From Pomacea canaliculata (Eukaryota; Mollusca; Gastropoda; Architaenioglossa; Ampullariidae): a stretch of 64,000 nucleotides of DNA. The DNA lies in assembly GCF_003073045.1 (NCBI RefSeq), contig NC_037601.1:21674150-21738149 (forward strand), given 5' to 3'. The notes under the pieces are model-generated. The model did no database searches. It was not told the origin of the DNA and saw nothing but the letters and a program-made list of their open reading frames with translations. Below are positions 1 through 14,900 of the stretch, in pieces; positions within the stretch are counted from its first letter, which is position 1; the number at the start of each line of letters is the position of its first letter. Position numbers and translations under genes: made by a program.

Positions 1-1234
1 ATGAGATCCAAGGGACATAGCAAAGAAAGTTGAGGCTGAATACAGTACAAGGGGAAAGAATAAAGGTAGACTGAGGAAAGCATTTTTTAAAAGAAAAAAA
101 TTTAAGTATACAAATGGAATGTGCTGTAGCATTGTGTCTAAGATAATGTCGTTGTGAACTCTCTTAAAATTGCTACAATTCGCCTATTATATCTGAAATG
201 GTTTTAACTCAATGGTAATATCAGAAAAGAACTAGAATTTCAAGGTATGTAACTCGAGTAAATTCATTGTGTTTTGAATGTAGCAGTTCCTTCCCTAGAA
301 ACGTTGCAAGTTTCTGAGCAAAAAATTGTAAAGAAATTAAACTGCTGGTCTAGCTGTTGGCCAGTAGCAAGGCTCTGAAAATAACTTTCATTGTGTCCAG
401 ATTTATGTTAAAATTATTTTGGACAGCAGGATATTTGACTTGTATGCTTGAGGAAAGTTAATATCTGCTTTCCCGATAATAAATGCCTAAAAACTTGAAA
501 GATGAAAATTGTGGCTGGAAGAGATATGAAGACAACTGATATGAAACTTAGTGGATGCGGTGGATATTTCGTATCATAATTTAAGATTAACTACCTGTGT
601 TTAATCAGCTAGTTCTCAATATTACATCGTGGATGTATAAGTCAGTGAAGGCATACAAGTGTCTCCGTGACGAGCAGAAGAACCGCCTACAGTGCAAACT
701 CCATCTTTACCAGGCTTAGAGAAAAGTATCGTGAAATCGTGTGTGCAGCCTCAGACACTGATTCCGAAATAACAGTGGGGGAAAGAGCCTTTTAAGTGTG
801 AAAATAGCACTGTTACAAGATATGTTAATAAATATCCACAAATCTGTTTTATATATATTTTAACAGAAACTCTTGCAGTCAGGGAAATGTGTAGGGATGC
901 TTTGCCCACATTTAAATTTCACCGTGATAAGATTAATAAATCATCAAAAATATATAAAGCAATAAATAAGAAATATTTATTACTAAGTTTTTACGACCAG
1001 CCTTGCCATCCACCCACACCACACACCCCAAACAAACACATTGTGAAAACAATTTTCCTAGCATTAATGAGTCTGTCCACGTATCATTTAAGTACATGTA
1101 ATAATTAATCATTGTTGTCTTTAACTTGTTATTCATTATATATTATCTAATTACGCTTATAGCTGTAATGACCAATGTGTTGTTCGCGCGTAAGTTAATC
1201 GTTGGTTCAAATGACTGGAAACGACTTTATTCCC
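1..1234. other. Non-coding, nothing recognised
   Basis: AT-rich sequence with no protein similarity I recognise and only short open frames. It could be intergenic, or an intron or UTR of a gene to the left. No repeat family or RNA gene could be identified by eye. Confidence 0.5.
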
Positions 1235-1440
1235 TAAGGTGACCAAAAACCTCGTGTCCCGCCTTCATCGTCCCGCTTTCTGGCTTTCTGGCAAAAATCC
1301 ACTCGGGTTCTTTGACGACGACACACATCGGATTTTTCTCCCTCAAAACGCTAAAGCACAGTAACAAGTAGAAGAGAGACATGAGGAATCTCTCAAGCAT
1401 CACGGAGACAAAGTCACTCCTCGCTTTCATCGTCGTATCT
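1235..1440. repeat. Single end of a TAAGGTGACC-type DNA transposon
   Basis: The sequence starts TAAGGTGACCA and continues with cctcgtgtcccgcc. This matches the terminus of the element at 45488-47292, which shares TAAGGTGACCAGA and the same cctcgtgtcccgcc block. No opposite end (ggtcacctta) was found nearby, so this looks like a fragment or solo end. The right limit is approximate. The stretch from here to the EDC4 poly(A) signal at 2660 contains nothing else I can support. Confidence 0.5.
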
Positions 1441-2659
1441 CTACTACCACAACCTAAAATTACTACTTCAGTAAGCCAACCGTGAAAGCGACTCAGAACT
1501 TCTCTTTCTCCATTTTAATGAAGCTGAAATCGTGAAGCTTTCACCTCTTATGATTTTAACACATCGATCCGCTCGTCTACCTTTTTTTTTTCTGGTTTGC
1601 GCACGGCACTAAGAAAACTGCTCAAAGCTGATTGGATATTGCTATGAGACGGCATCTAAACAAAAGACCCTGATTGAAGCCAACGCAAAAATGCTGATGA
1701 ATGTGAAATACATGTTTTACGAAAATAATAGTATTAAATCATCTGGTGCCATTTGTTGATTATTTTTCATAGTCTGCTTTTTTATGTTGTTCAAAATGTC
1801 CTCCGTTACAGCTATGCGCTCTATACTGCTTAGACAAAAAAAAGTTTTTCATAAGCTCAACTGTAAACATTCCCCACAGATTTCACCTGAACACACCATT
1901 AAACCAAATGCTGTTCTGATTTTATGAATGCTGTCACAATCCACTTAATACTTTGGCAGAATGAAAACCAGTACATTATTCGTTGTGCCATTTTTACATT
2001 TACATGACAGTACATGACAGAGACAATGTACAGCATTTAAGAAAAAGAGTTGTTGACCTTCTCTTTTACCATTATTACCATTTTCAACCAGTTGACAAAA
2101 ATGAGATCGTTACCAAGGTCAAAGGACAAAACAAGGCATTAGACAATAGACTATAATTACACAACTGTTTGCATTTATTTTTGTCTCCCAATCACAACCC
2201 CCACCACCCACACATACTAGAGTAGTTCGCTTTTCTTTTTGGACTGTAAATTAGTAAGAGCTCACTAGTGGCAAACGTGCTAAAAGCCAAACATTTCTTC
2301 ATCTTTACTGTCTTTTAATGCTTCCATCTGCAGACTGTAGTGAAAGCGATTGTGAACATTTATGAAGTCTGATACAAACTCCATCTTCAAGGCTTCCGTC
2401 ATCAGCCATTTCTTGCCTTTTTTTTAATCAACATTTTCATCAAATGACTACTTTTTAGCATAATACTGATGATTCAGTGATAATACATTTGCTAAAAATA
2501 GATTAATTTTGTAACACAGATATTACAGTCAGGATAATGCACCATTATAATAACTGAAGGCACGCACTTCTACAAAATTGCTAATATAACAACATAAAAA
2601 AAGGGAAAAACAAAACCAGACTAACAAAGAATTTGCTCAAATAACTTTTCCTATATCCC

Positions 2660-2665
2660 TTTATT
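2660..2665 (-). promoter_or_regulatory. Probable poly(A) signal of EDC4
   Basis: An AATAAA hexamer on the minus strand lies about 290 bases past the EDC4 stop codon. A further hexamer occurs near 2174, so a longer 3' UTR is possible. Confidence 0.45.
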
Positions 2666-2950
2666 CCATCATGAACATATCATAAAATAACTGTCTAAAA
2701 ATCAACTGGCAGTGTGCCTAAAAGGCCAGTGGCTCCACCATTATTATAAACTTCATACAGTCCTTCAGTAACTTTACAATTAGGCAGACTTCGCAGACAT
2801 AGACACAGACAGCCAAATATAATACCATCCTTACTTATGCAAATTCCATCCACACATGAACAGCATAACTTTACAAGTGTTACAACTTGATCTTGAGAGA
2901 TGATGATCAAGGTGACCACTTTCAACAAATAAAATCAACTCCACACAGTT

Positions 2951-5900
2951 TTATCTGGCAAGCATTGACCTGGCAGCCATAATAAGTAATTTGACGTCCT
3001 TGTTTGTGGGATTTTTTGTTTGAAAGTAGCGTAGCTTAGCTACAAGGGCCTCAAGCACTGTGGGAATGTGCTCCCTTGTGATGGGGTCATTTGGATCCAA
3101 GGTTGTCACTGCCTCAGTGATAAACCTGTTAGAAACAGTAATGGAACAATAAAAATGGAAATTAAAAACAAAAATGTGTCTCATAATAGAAAACTATCTA
3201 CCAACTGGACCACTGCTTCAAGAGGAAGAAAATGTGATGGAATATGCACAGTGAATGATACATGCCCATCCCTTACAGCAATCTCACATGCAATGATGCT
3301 AAGCATCTTCAACAATTCTGATAAAGAATGGCAGCATTCAACTCAAAGCGTCTGCTGACTGAACCTACTTTAATTTGGTTCCCACAGCTGAATTGAGGTC
3401 TGCAGACAGTTGCTGTATCAGGGACAAAAGAACTGCTTGTGACAGGGGGCATGGATTACGCTGAAAAATCACTGCTGGATCTACCATCTCACTCACAAAC
3501 AGAACAAGCTCAAGGTTGGAGGCTGTCAGGGCCTGCAAAATACATCAAAGAAAATACATGCTCAATACATGAACTGCATAATGAGCATCACAACACCATC
3601 CAAACATTAAGTGAAGGATACTGGTTGGCTTTATTGGGCAGCAGCAAACTTCACCACTCACTGTTTGGAAAGCTTCGTTCAGACGACCCTGTGAAACAAG
3701 ATGTCCTATCTGTGCTTCCAAAGCACGAACAGTGCTAGGGTCTGGAGTCTGGCTTGAAGGGATGGGAGTCCCTGCTGTTGAACGCAGGTAGGTGCTAATG
3801 CGCTCTGTCATTGTAGTGCTATGTTCTTTCAGTGCTTTCCCTACTTCTTCCTGCACCATGGAACGCAGATTTTTCTGAACTTGGTCCTGGAAACTACAAA
3901 TGACAAACACACAAGCAAAATTTTCAGTAATTCGATAGAATGTATTTTCCACTTTCTCACATTATTTTAATGCTAAATCCAAAACAAGGCTACATCAGAA
4001 GCATGATTTATTTTTTAATCTTTTAGTATATTCACCTCTAAGATTATATAACTCAATTTATGGCTATCAACCTACAATGCAGGCAGTCAGCTGCCCAGAA
4101 CTCAATGAAATAGAATCAGAAGACAAAGCATCCAGCAATAAAAGTGAATGGCTAGCTCACTAGAGATCATTTAAACAAGAACATTCATAATCCCAAGGCA
4201 AGAAATGGGTATGTTTCTAATAATGTGTGACTGGCATTGGCAAACGGCACGGCTTATGTCTATCAACTGCAGTCTTAGGCCTGGGGTCACTTTACTGTGG
4301 CCAGCTGAGCAAGGAAGGTCCAACAGCACATAATTATACCCTGTGTGCTGTCCACTCCACAGTTAATGCTTCTTTGTTTATGCAATGATCATATCTATTA
4401 GCATGCAAAGAGAGCCTGAAGCACACAAATAAAAGTTTTGCAACCAGTTCCCAGTATATATATATGCTCATATTTAACTCCTAATGCAGTCTGAGAATTT
4501 ATCACTGTATGATTTGGGAAATAAAGCAATCACCAGAAGTAAGGTTTACCTGGACATGAAGTTTGTCATCTGGTTACCAATCTCTGCCTTCACTGTCTGA
4601 AGTGTCTGTTCTTGAAATTGCGCAGTGCTCTGTTTGAAGGAGTCTGCAAAGGCTGAAAGCTGTGCAAGCAAGGGGTCACGTGCCACAACCTGTTCTTGAC
4701 GAACCTGCTCCAAATGAGTTTTGAGCTGTGCTGTGTCTGTAAGAAGCATAAGCAGCCATCTCAGAAATTAAGCAAAAGATATTTATAATCCAATTACAGA
4801 CCTTCAAAGAACAATCAAAACAGCTTGTGAATATTTATATATGCAAATGCATGGGGTGTATGCATCTATCACAAGATGCCTTACTTATGACAAGTCTTGA
4901 ATAAAGGAAGTTGAAAAAGATCTGTGGTGACATACTTCAAAAGAAATAAATACCCGAGACATAAATCAAATGTGAAATTTCTTTCTAAATGCTACAAGAG
5001 ACACAATTTTAATGTATAGTTATCGAGAACACATTAATTGAATTTTCCACATATCAGTGTTGCAATGGACAAATATTTTTTCATATAAAATATAGAGATC
5101 ATAGGAAATAAATTATTAAAGCTATTGACACTATACAAGTTGACACTGCAAAACATCAACCGGTACTTACATTCTTTAGTACCACTCTGAAATGCTGTGT
5201 TGATCTGATTGGCCATGGTCTGTGTGGCATGCTCAAAAGCAGGAATCACATGAGTTTGGAAAGTGTCCCGCAGCAATGACTGCAATGGTGCCTGCAGAGC
5301 TCCAGTTGCTGTGATGCTAAGAGCTTCTATGGTTTGCTGAACAAAAGCCATTCATATTTATTCAAATTAACTTGCATATATATATATACACACACATCTG
5401 TGTGTATTTCATCTTCAGACACAAGTTGTTTTCCATCCTAATGCATGTAAACCTGCACTAATACACTACAAATAATTTATGATTCTGGATCCAGACATGA
5501 TACCATGAAATGTAAATGCTATACTTACTCGAGAGCGAACCATTTTGCCAATGTTATCCTTCATGACAGCATCAGTAGCAGTCAGTTTCTGAGCCATCTC
5601 TGTGTGCATTTGTTCCTTCAGCTGTTCAACAGCCTTGGCAACCACTGCACAGATTTGAACATTAACAATTATTATTAATAGATCCCATCACTGCAAAAAT
5701 ACTAAAATCAAAGCATTAACTTAAAGTTACCAAAGCATATTTTTAGCTTATGAGCATTCTGTTGAATAGTCATACTCTATGACATACTCTAACTGGCATG
5801 TAAGATTCCATTAAGAAATTAATAATTAAAAGAAAAGATAGTTTATGGTTCCTCTTACTCCAAAACTGAAACTCAACAGTATCATATAATTATGTCCTGC

Positions 5901-8900
5901 AAGGGGCTGATCAGCTGGGTCAGTATTTGTGTGCAATGATTCACAAAAATACTACTAGACCTACCTGGTACAACATTTTGCCTAAATTCATTTCGAACTG
6001 TAACCTCTAGTGCACGCTGTGTTGTTGAACTCACAGCCTGTGTGACACCTCGATGAAATGATTCTTGCTGGGCTGCTGTTCTAGATTCGCTTGTTACAAG
6101 TCGATCATGTAAAGTTTTTAGTGAGAAAAGTTAAGGTATTTTCTATTTGCAAACTGTGTGGCCTCTTCTCCAACTAAAATGATGTGATCAATAAAAATGC
6201 ACAAACCTTTTAAAAATATGATTTCAATCAATTTAATATACATTAGACAGCAAAATACATTTTCTAAAAATGTTTGTTTCAGTGTCTTGCTGACCAAGCC
6301 AAATAAAACAGAAGTCTTAGGGAGTTGCAGATGTCAAAGTCATACTGATGATGATGAGGCACATTTATATTGCCTCTTTCCCTTAATACTAGCTGGTCTC
6401 TAAGTGCTCCATATACATACACAAAGATGCACAAGCACACAACTTTTTTAGGGTAGGCATCAAATGCACCTTTATGAACATGGACTCACCAACACCCACT
6501 TACCCACACACAAATGGTGGAGGGATTCTCTTACGACCTTTAGTCTAAACTTAGACAAATCCTTCCAGAACAAAAACTTTACTGAGACCCTGTCCTGATC
6601 TTGAGCATGCCTAATGTGTCTGTATGTACTTCATGTAAGAGCGAGCATTTTTGTTGCAGAAGTGAGCATGAGTGTTATATGTGAATATGGATGTATGGTT
6701 GTTGGTGATTCAATTTACTTTTGATATCAGGTTTCACTTGATGTATTTTCTTTCAGAGCATAAATATGACACAGTATGATTTCTATTATAATTTAGTCAG
6801 ATATCATTAGCCCAGCATTCATATAATACTGAGTCTACACTGTTGTTAAGAGTCTCATGCCCAAATAAAATACTTTTACACCTTATTTTTATAAGCACAT
6901 ATGTAGAAAATGTTCTATGGCTGAAATAAACAAAGGATATTTTCTCGCTGCAGTGTCTGTGCCAATGTCTTCTCCACCCGGGAAGCCACAACATTCTGCA
7001 CACGACCCAGCTGCTGCTCAAGATCAGCTATTGGATGTGCAGCACTGCGCAATGTGGTCTGTTCAAGCTGCTGCCGCTGTAATTCCATCTGTACATCATG
7101 TTGTTCAGCCAGTTGACGCTGCAGCTGCCGTAGCTGCTGCTGTTGATTGCTTACTTCCACATTCAGCTGACTGATAAACTCTTGCAGCTGATGACGGACA
7201 ATAAGAATCAAGCAAAGGGATGCAATGTGACTTATGACTAAATGGTGAACACGGGTAGGCATAAAAATGTGCTCAATATTGACAATGAAGTTGAAATCTA
7301 GCATGGGTCACAAATACGCTCATTTCCTCCCATCTACTACAATCCTTTTCACTGTTGTTAAAACAAAAGTGAAGATGAGAATATTTTAGAATTTATAGCA
7401 TTATACCAATTTTACAGCATTAACTTTTACTGAATTATGTCCTTATGGAAGACAACAGTGGTACAGGGATTTGTCTAAGACAGGGATGCCCAACCTACGG
7501 CCCGCGGGCCATATCCGGCCCGCGACGCGGTGCCATCCGGCCCGCGAAATTTCTGCCCAAAGTGCAGGAAATCGGCATGTTAGCATGTTTTTTTTTTTAA
7601 CGAAAAAAGGGAAGAAGTATTTATCCCCACCTAGGGGCGTTTCCCAATCTTTTTTTCGATGGACGAACATTTCGATTCAGTTCTCCGACTTGGTGTCTCT
7701 ACGATGAGGCCGGACATTCAGAAGTTGGTTTCGGGAAAACAACTTCAAATATCCCACTAATTACTGCATAATTAATGGTAAGTACAACTTGTTTCTAGTA
7801 AAAAATGGTATCTGCTCTATTTTTTTTTTTTTTGTATTTTTGCGGTGCAGTGGCCCGCGATACGGCTGTCCGAAATGGATATGGCCCGCATGACGAAAAA
7901 GGTTGGGCATCACTGGTCTAAGATAATGATGCGCCTAATCTTCTTAACCTATTATCCTTCTTGCTGCTTGAGTAGTCTACAGTAGGAGTATAATGACATA
8001 TAATTTATGTATTATGTGTAAGGTGGGATTTCTGCTAAAAAGAAGAGATGTAGCTTGGTCATATGAAATTTTTTCATAAACAATGCGTATCATTTGGCCA
8101 CACACTCCATTTTAACTAGCTGATAATATTTGACCTTGTTTTGCAAACCTCTTTGTGCTTGGCACTTGCAACTTGCTCTTATCTTTTTCTCAGAATAAAA
8201 GGTTCATGTAGCAAAAAAAAAAAAAAAAATCACCTTGTTCAACATGGTGCGGTCCACCACCTCTCGAATGACTTGAACTGGTGTTTCCCTGACACCACCA
8301 CGACCTCTGTAATTCCTTCCTCGTGCCTGTCCTACTTCCTCTTCCTCCTCATCTTCCTCTATCACCACCTCCTCCTCTATTTCCTCTTCAATATCAGCTT
8401 CCTCTTCTTCGTTCTGATCTTCAGAATACTCGTCATCAACCTGACCATCTGCAGACTTCTCTGCCTGTTCCTGCGTACTGAAAACATGTCTTCCGTGTTT
8501 TTATATACTTCTAACACCATGCACAGTAGAATCAACACACAGAAAATGACATGTTTAAAGGTCTTGTAAAAAGGTACTTTCATGTTCTGTTGGTACACAT
8601 TGGCATCTGTGTGTAAGAAAATGCAACCAAAGGCCTTTATGTACAAAGTGACACATGCGCAAAAAAACTGCCTGCCAGAGGTCCTTCGTGCCAGCTGCTT
8701 TCACCATCCTAATTTGAAGACACAAGGACTCATAGGCTATCATATTACATGGCATCCTTCTCAGGAAGTTCATGGGTATGTGCATGAGAGTGTAGGTGTG
8801 CGTTTGTTGAATATCATGTATGGGTATGCATGCCTGCATGTTTGTATGTGTGTATATATATTTAGACAGGCTTATATTATGTTCGTATGTGAGTAAAAGA

Positions 8901-11900
8901 AAAAATTTGTCTGGGACTGCCTTGTACAGACAATAAAGTTTGATTTGTGTTGATTTGGACCATAAAAAAATAAGAATGAAAATGGAACATACATTTGTTG
9001 CAATGTTTGAGTGGTCAATCTCTTGGCCTCTGAGCTGACATCAGGTGGTTGAGGCCATGGCTTATGTGATGTCTTCTCTTCAACTTGCTCAGAAGGAAGT
9101 TCAGTGGGCCCCCCAGTGGCTCCCTGGCCACTAACTGCAGTGGTGCTGGATATGCTACTCTGATAAGACTGGTCCAAATCCTCTCCTAGTACCTCAGCCA
9201 CCTGACAACAACAATTCTATTGGCTTCCGTTACTCAAAAATGAACTGTCCACCCATGTAAGTTGAAGTGTTAGCCTTTAAGCTATGTCAGGATATGTGCT
9301 GTAGAATGTCAGACTACACACTCAAATCAATATTTTGATGAAGATGGACAAACTAACATAAAATTCCATGAATATCATGACCATCTGAATGCATCATTGC
9401 TAAATAACCGTGAAATAAATGTTGCAAAAGATATTTCTGACTCTGCAAACGACAATTTTAACTCAAAAATTTTCGAAGCTTTTTCAACATCTGCTAAATC
9501 TCCTGGCCATACACCTAGCTATGATCTTTCTTGTTTGTGCAACAGCCTATAGAGAATAATCTTATGGAAAAGTGTTCACCATGCCAAATTATTTTTTTGC
9601 TTTGCAAAAGAAAGTGTTAAGACGGAAAAAAATCATTTTTGCACATTTTAGACAATAATATTTTTTTCCTACAATAGTCTTTTATTTATTATGGTTATTT
9701 CAAACTGAACTGCATGCACATTGAGATAGCAAAATCAATGTCAAGGTAACAGTTTCAAAGAGTTAAAGCATAATGCTTTAATTTGTCCACAACATAGGAG
9801 AATTGGATAACCAAGAGGTTAGAGAACTGGCATCCAAACCAGGAACAACACCAGTTTGATACTCATGTAGCACAGAAAACAACCCCTAGTTGACCTAGCT
9901 GTCCACAGAGGGTTGGGGAAAGTAAGGCAGTGAAGGTGAGATGGGGCACCGCACTCTCAAAAAAATGTCAAAAAAGTGTAATGTCAAAAATAGTGTAATC
10001 TCTAGCACCTTGCTCCCCAACAACTTAAAGGTTTTGTTTTTATCGCTACAAGTCAGAAAAGTAGAAAACTAAGCCAAACAATGTAAATAGCATCTTTAAC
10101 TACAGAATAATATTTCTGCTTTTATTACTTGAGCAGTGCATCTAACTTGATTTCTACATGCTGAAGACAGTAAGCTCAATCACAAGAATCACCTCACCTC
10201 TTGGTCATTTTCGTCGTATGTATCTTGACCATTCCCAGCATCTCCAGCATCTGCTGCAGAAGACTCCTTAGGCACTAGACTATCCACCTCAAAGCTGCCT
10301 GTGTTTGTGACAATGTCTCCCTGAAAATGTTTCAATGACAAATAACTATTAGTTTCAAGTTTGTAAATTTCTAGCAGCTCTTTATGGCAAAAATCTGCAT
10401 GTTTACTCAGTTTCCTATGAAAAACATGTTCAAAGACAATGGAAGTTTGCAGACAGTATAATACTTCTAAAACACAGAATGATGGTGTCAAGACATGTGG
10501 AAGTCTAAGAATATATCAACACGACAAAAACAACTAAAGATCACGTTATGCTGACATCTACAGTTACCTGCAGTTGTGTCGATGCTGGATTAAAAAAAGC
10601 CTCCAGAATGTCTCCTACTTGTGGAGAGTGAGCCCCTACCACCATATGATTGCTAGGTGTCAAGGTCTCATTTGAGTGGTGTGAACTTCTTGGAGTGAAA
10701 CTATCATTACTATGGAGGGAACTCTTTGGTGTGGCCAGTTCATCTTCTTCTTCAGGAGGTAGCGGAATGTTTGTTGGGGTTATTTCATTTGAAGGGGGAT
10801 TCCATTTAATCTCTGTTCATTATGAGAAGTGTTTGGGAGGGAGTAAGGTGTTTTGGGAGAAGGGGTGACAAATGTGGTGGTAGAGTGATCAGCAGAGCTG
10901 CCAGGGGAGAGAAGAACATCATCCACATTTTGGCCCGTCAATCCAGTAACATGAGTAAAACTGCTAGTGCTGGAGAGGACGTCCTCATTTGCCCCTGAAG
11001 AGTTGGGAAGAGGTCCTGACAAAACTGCTTTCCTGTCAGCATTTATCAAACACAGAAATTTGTCAACAAGCCAAGCTTTCTTAATGTTTCAAAATCCTCA
11101 CAAAATCAGAACTAAGTCTAAAAGACAAATTTTTTTATTATCAAACATATCCCAAAAACTTTCTTCAAATATTTTTATAATTTTTCTTATTTTTCCCTTC
11201 TTTACCACAAGTAACGCTAGCACTTACGCTGGTGTGGAAGTAAATGCTTCAGGAGTGAGCAGTACAGTTCCACGTGGAAGGCCAGGACCACAAGTCATAC
11301 TTGTCTCAACATCTTCACTGTCAGCAAAACTTGTTTCCACCCCAACACTCATATCTGACAGGCCATCATGCAAACCTAAAAGAAGGAAAAAATATATCTA
11401 GCCATATATATAGATTTTAAAAACTATAAATAAAAAGCAAATGTGGTTCTTTATTTGTGTACCTTCATGTTTGTTAAGGCTTTAACAGCTTCTGCAACAA
11501 ATAAAAACATGATTTACAATACTCTGCTGGGCCAGACAGCCACTTTCATTGTTACTTACTTGTTTCATCATGTGACAAAGAAGCAGCTGATCCATTGGCT
11601 GGAACAGAGGACTCTGGTCGATACCGGATCAGAAGTTCCTGAAGTGCCCTAAAACAAAGAACATCATCTACATAATTTAGCTCAGACTGAAAGAATTATG
11701 TCAATACACCAGCTGCAAAAACTTTTTTATAGTGTAGTTAATACTCCATACTCTGTTGTCACTTGTACATTACACTGTACATAAAAAAAACCCTCTTTGT
11801 TGGCTCAAGAGCAAACAGAACAATCTCCTTCAGTCTGTTAACAAGCTAGTCTCTTCCTGTGATTATATTAATACCCAGTGATCCATTAAAAGAACACTGA

Positions 11901-14900
11901 TGTACAAATAAAGTTCAGCAAGCTTTGCCACTGTCTGTTTACATGATATGGAAGATACAGAGCTCCTTTTTTCATGCCAGATCTATGCAATACTTACTTT
12001 GTGTGAACACCATACAGGCGTAGCTGAACACCTGTTCTATATTCAAGTTCATCGTCACGGTTTTGAGATTCATCTCTCTCCTGTTCAAGCTCTCCTACAG
12101 AGGTTGCAAAAGTTTCAGAAAAATGGGAAAAACTCATAAGCTACAATATACTAAGCAAGCCACTATCTCCTTCAGAGAAAGAGAGCAATAAACTTCATTG
12201 ACTAGGCCATTGGCTCATTTCAAGGTAGAGCATAAAAACAATCATCAAAAGTATACACTTGCAACATTTCTTTCTTGCCCAACATTTTAGTGATAAATAC
12301 AGCCAGTGGTTAGAAATATTAGTTTTAGTGTTTTACATTATTTAAAAAAAAAGTATGCACCTGTGTGCACCTGCATGAGTGACCACAAGTGGGTAAGTGT
12401 TTCATATTCAGAGGCCCATCCTATCCTATACATATTAATTTCCATATCTTTCCTCTAAAAGTGATTTATACCAACACTTGAAAGTTACCAAATAAAAAGA
12501 AAGCCAAAAATTTGTGCAATCTTGAATGAACAAAGCCCCCTGTACTTACCTGTGGTTATTTCATCTAAATGTGAATCATTTGGTGAGAGCTTAAAGCGTT
12601 TGGTGCAAGCCTCTAAAATAGAAAGACTTAGACAGGGCTGAGTGAGGGGGAACTCTGCCACTGAGCTAATGTGTGCTGTGGTAGCCAGACTGTCTTGATG
12701 AACTTGTAGGACATAGAGCACCTGAAAATAATAGAGCATAGAGTATGTCACAATATATATGCAATGTTTACCCATGACAAAAAACATGAGGCTTTCAGAT
12801 GCCTTAAAATTTCAGGTTTTAAGACCTTCAGTTAAAACTGTTGGGACTTTTCAGATTACCCTTAGAGCATACTATTGCATGTCAGATTTTCTAAGACTTT
12901 TTATTAGTTTCCCATGCAATTTTTATCCAGGCACTTTTCGGGGGTGCAACATAGGCTATATCAGACCTGGGCAAAGGCCAGCCCGCGGGCCGCATCCGGC
13001 CCGCCTTCTGTCTCTGACCGGCCCGCCCGCCAGTATATATACTATATATGCAGTATTGGGTAAAACTGAGTTAACTATATTAGTCCGGCCCTCTAAAACC
13101 ATCCCAATTTCTCCTGCGGCCCCTTTGGGAAAATTAATTGGCCCACCCCTGGGCTATATCACGACAAAGCAGCCAGCCCTGTAAACAGATGTCAAATGCA
13201 GAGAAAGAACAGAATGCCTGAGATGACATCTGAACCCAGGACAGCCTATCCTCGCTATATTGGTGACAGGCGCTAACCACTGCGCATTTTTAGATTCCCC
13301 TCTAAGCATCCTGAACAGAACATGGGGATGAGTATCAACCAATCACAAAAAAAAAAGCAGCACACATCAATGACATAATATTATCATAATCTTCATCCCT
13401 AATCTCGAAACTGCTTTAATTATTAGTTCTATTTTTATACATATAGAGCTGTGCCACTGACATCTGGTAACAATGATTTGTCTTTCACCATAAGACCTCT
13501 GACAAACTCTTTTGTTTTCAGACTCCCAATGCCAAATTGCTTACCTTTTCTGACTCCCTTGGAATTATACTACGATTTACATGATGGGTAACCATAATAT
13601 GGTGATATGAGCACAACTGGGTGATTTATGGACAGAGGAGGCAGAGAGAGAATCACTGAAGATGACACATACCATATGAACTTTATCAGACAATACAAGA
13701 TAGTGAGAACTGGAATCCACACAAGCTTTCAGCATTGGCTCCATGGTTTGAGGCGCATCAGGTGGAACCAAAAACCTGCAAAACATTTCATGTTATTAAC
13801 TGCTTCTCTTTAAACTAGCGAAAACACTGACAGGCCAACTTAACAAAGTTTAAGCCAACACAAGCTACTTCGTTTTATGTATTTCTTACCCATTCAATAA
13901 CATAATAAAGTGCCAATAACTTGCTCAGCTTAATGCTATTTATATGACTCTAGATTCCCTTTGAACTACTATTTTGGAAGTAAAATTTCTTTCTTCGAGT
14001 ACTGATGACAGGATTATATGGTGATCAGCCTACAAGCTACTCAATTACAGGTGACTGCTCCTAATTGGCCAGAATTGGCCAATGAACAGACAGCACACAA
14101 CGCAACCAAATCACCTCCTATTCTGCTTTGCCTGTTCAATTCTCCACTTTTTGACCAGAACTGTGAAAGAGATCCACGGAGGAAGGCTGCAGGAAACTAG
14201 CTGTCATGTCATCTGGTAAGAACTCAAAGGAAAAAAAATGCTACTACCAAAATTTGTATTTCTTTTTCATACTGTACTAAATAATTGACTGTATGGAGAA
14301 CAGCGTACTCAAAGAAAAAAATTTTACTACCATGATATGACTGTATGAAGAATAATAGGTGAAAGTAGCGGTTGTTTGGCAAATTATGTAGAAGCTTATT
14401 GCTATAGGAAGAGGTTTTTTTTAAAAAAAAGATAAACCCCAATTCCACCTGGAATACTGTGCAGCTGAAAAAGGGTGGACCAGATGAAATGTTGCATGCA
14501 ACATGATGAATCACCAACCATCTGGATCTGTTCCTTCTATTAATTAAAAAGCTGAAGGGGCTCAGGACAAGATTAAGGGTACAGAAGATCACAAAGGTAA
14601 GGACACACCTTTCATTCCATTAGGGAAGTAGTGAGAAGAAAAAAATTGGCAAGGAAGTCAGATGATCAGGTGCTCAGGTTAAGACCTCTGTTCCACAACC
14701 ACAAAACAGAAGATATTGAAAAGCATAGCCCTATGGCCCTGATCATGATGGAGTTAGAACCAAATAAGGCTGTAACCGATGCATGCACTGACACATGCCA
14801 CACAGATGACAATGAAGGCACCAGTTTGTCAACCTGAGAGCAGGAGTAGGGGTGGGGATAGAAGACCTGTGGAATGCAGGAAACAGCAGCAAACACTGCT

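Noticed and set aside
8141..8569. A 142-codon plus-strand frame rich in Phe, Leu and Ser
   Set aside because: It is antisense to EDC4 exon 20 (the acidic stretch) and low in complexity.
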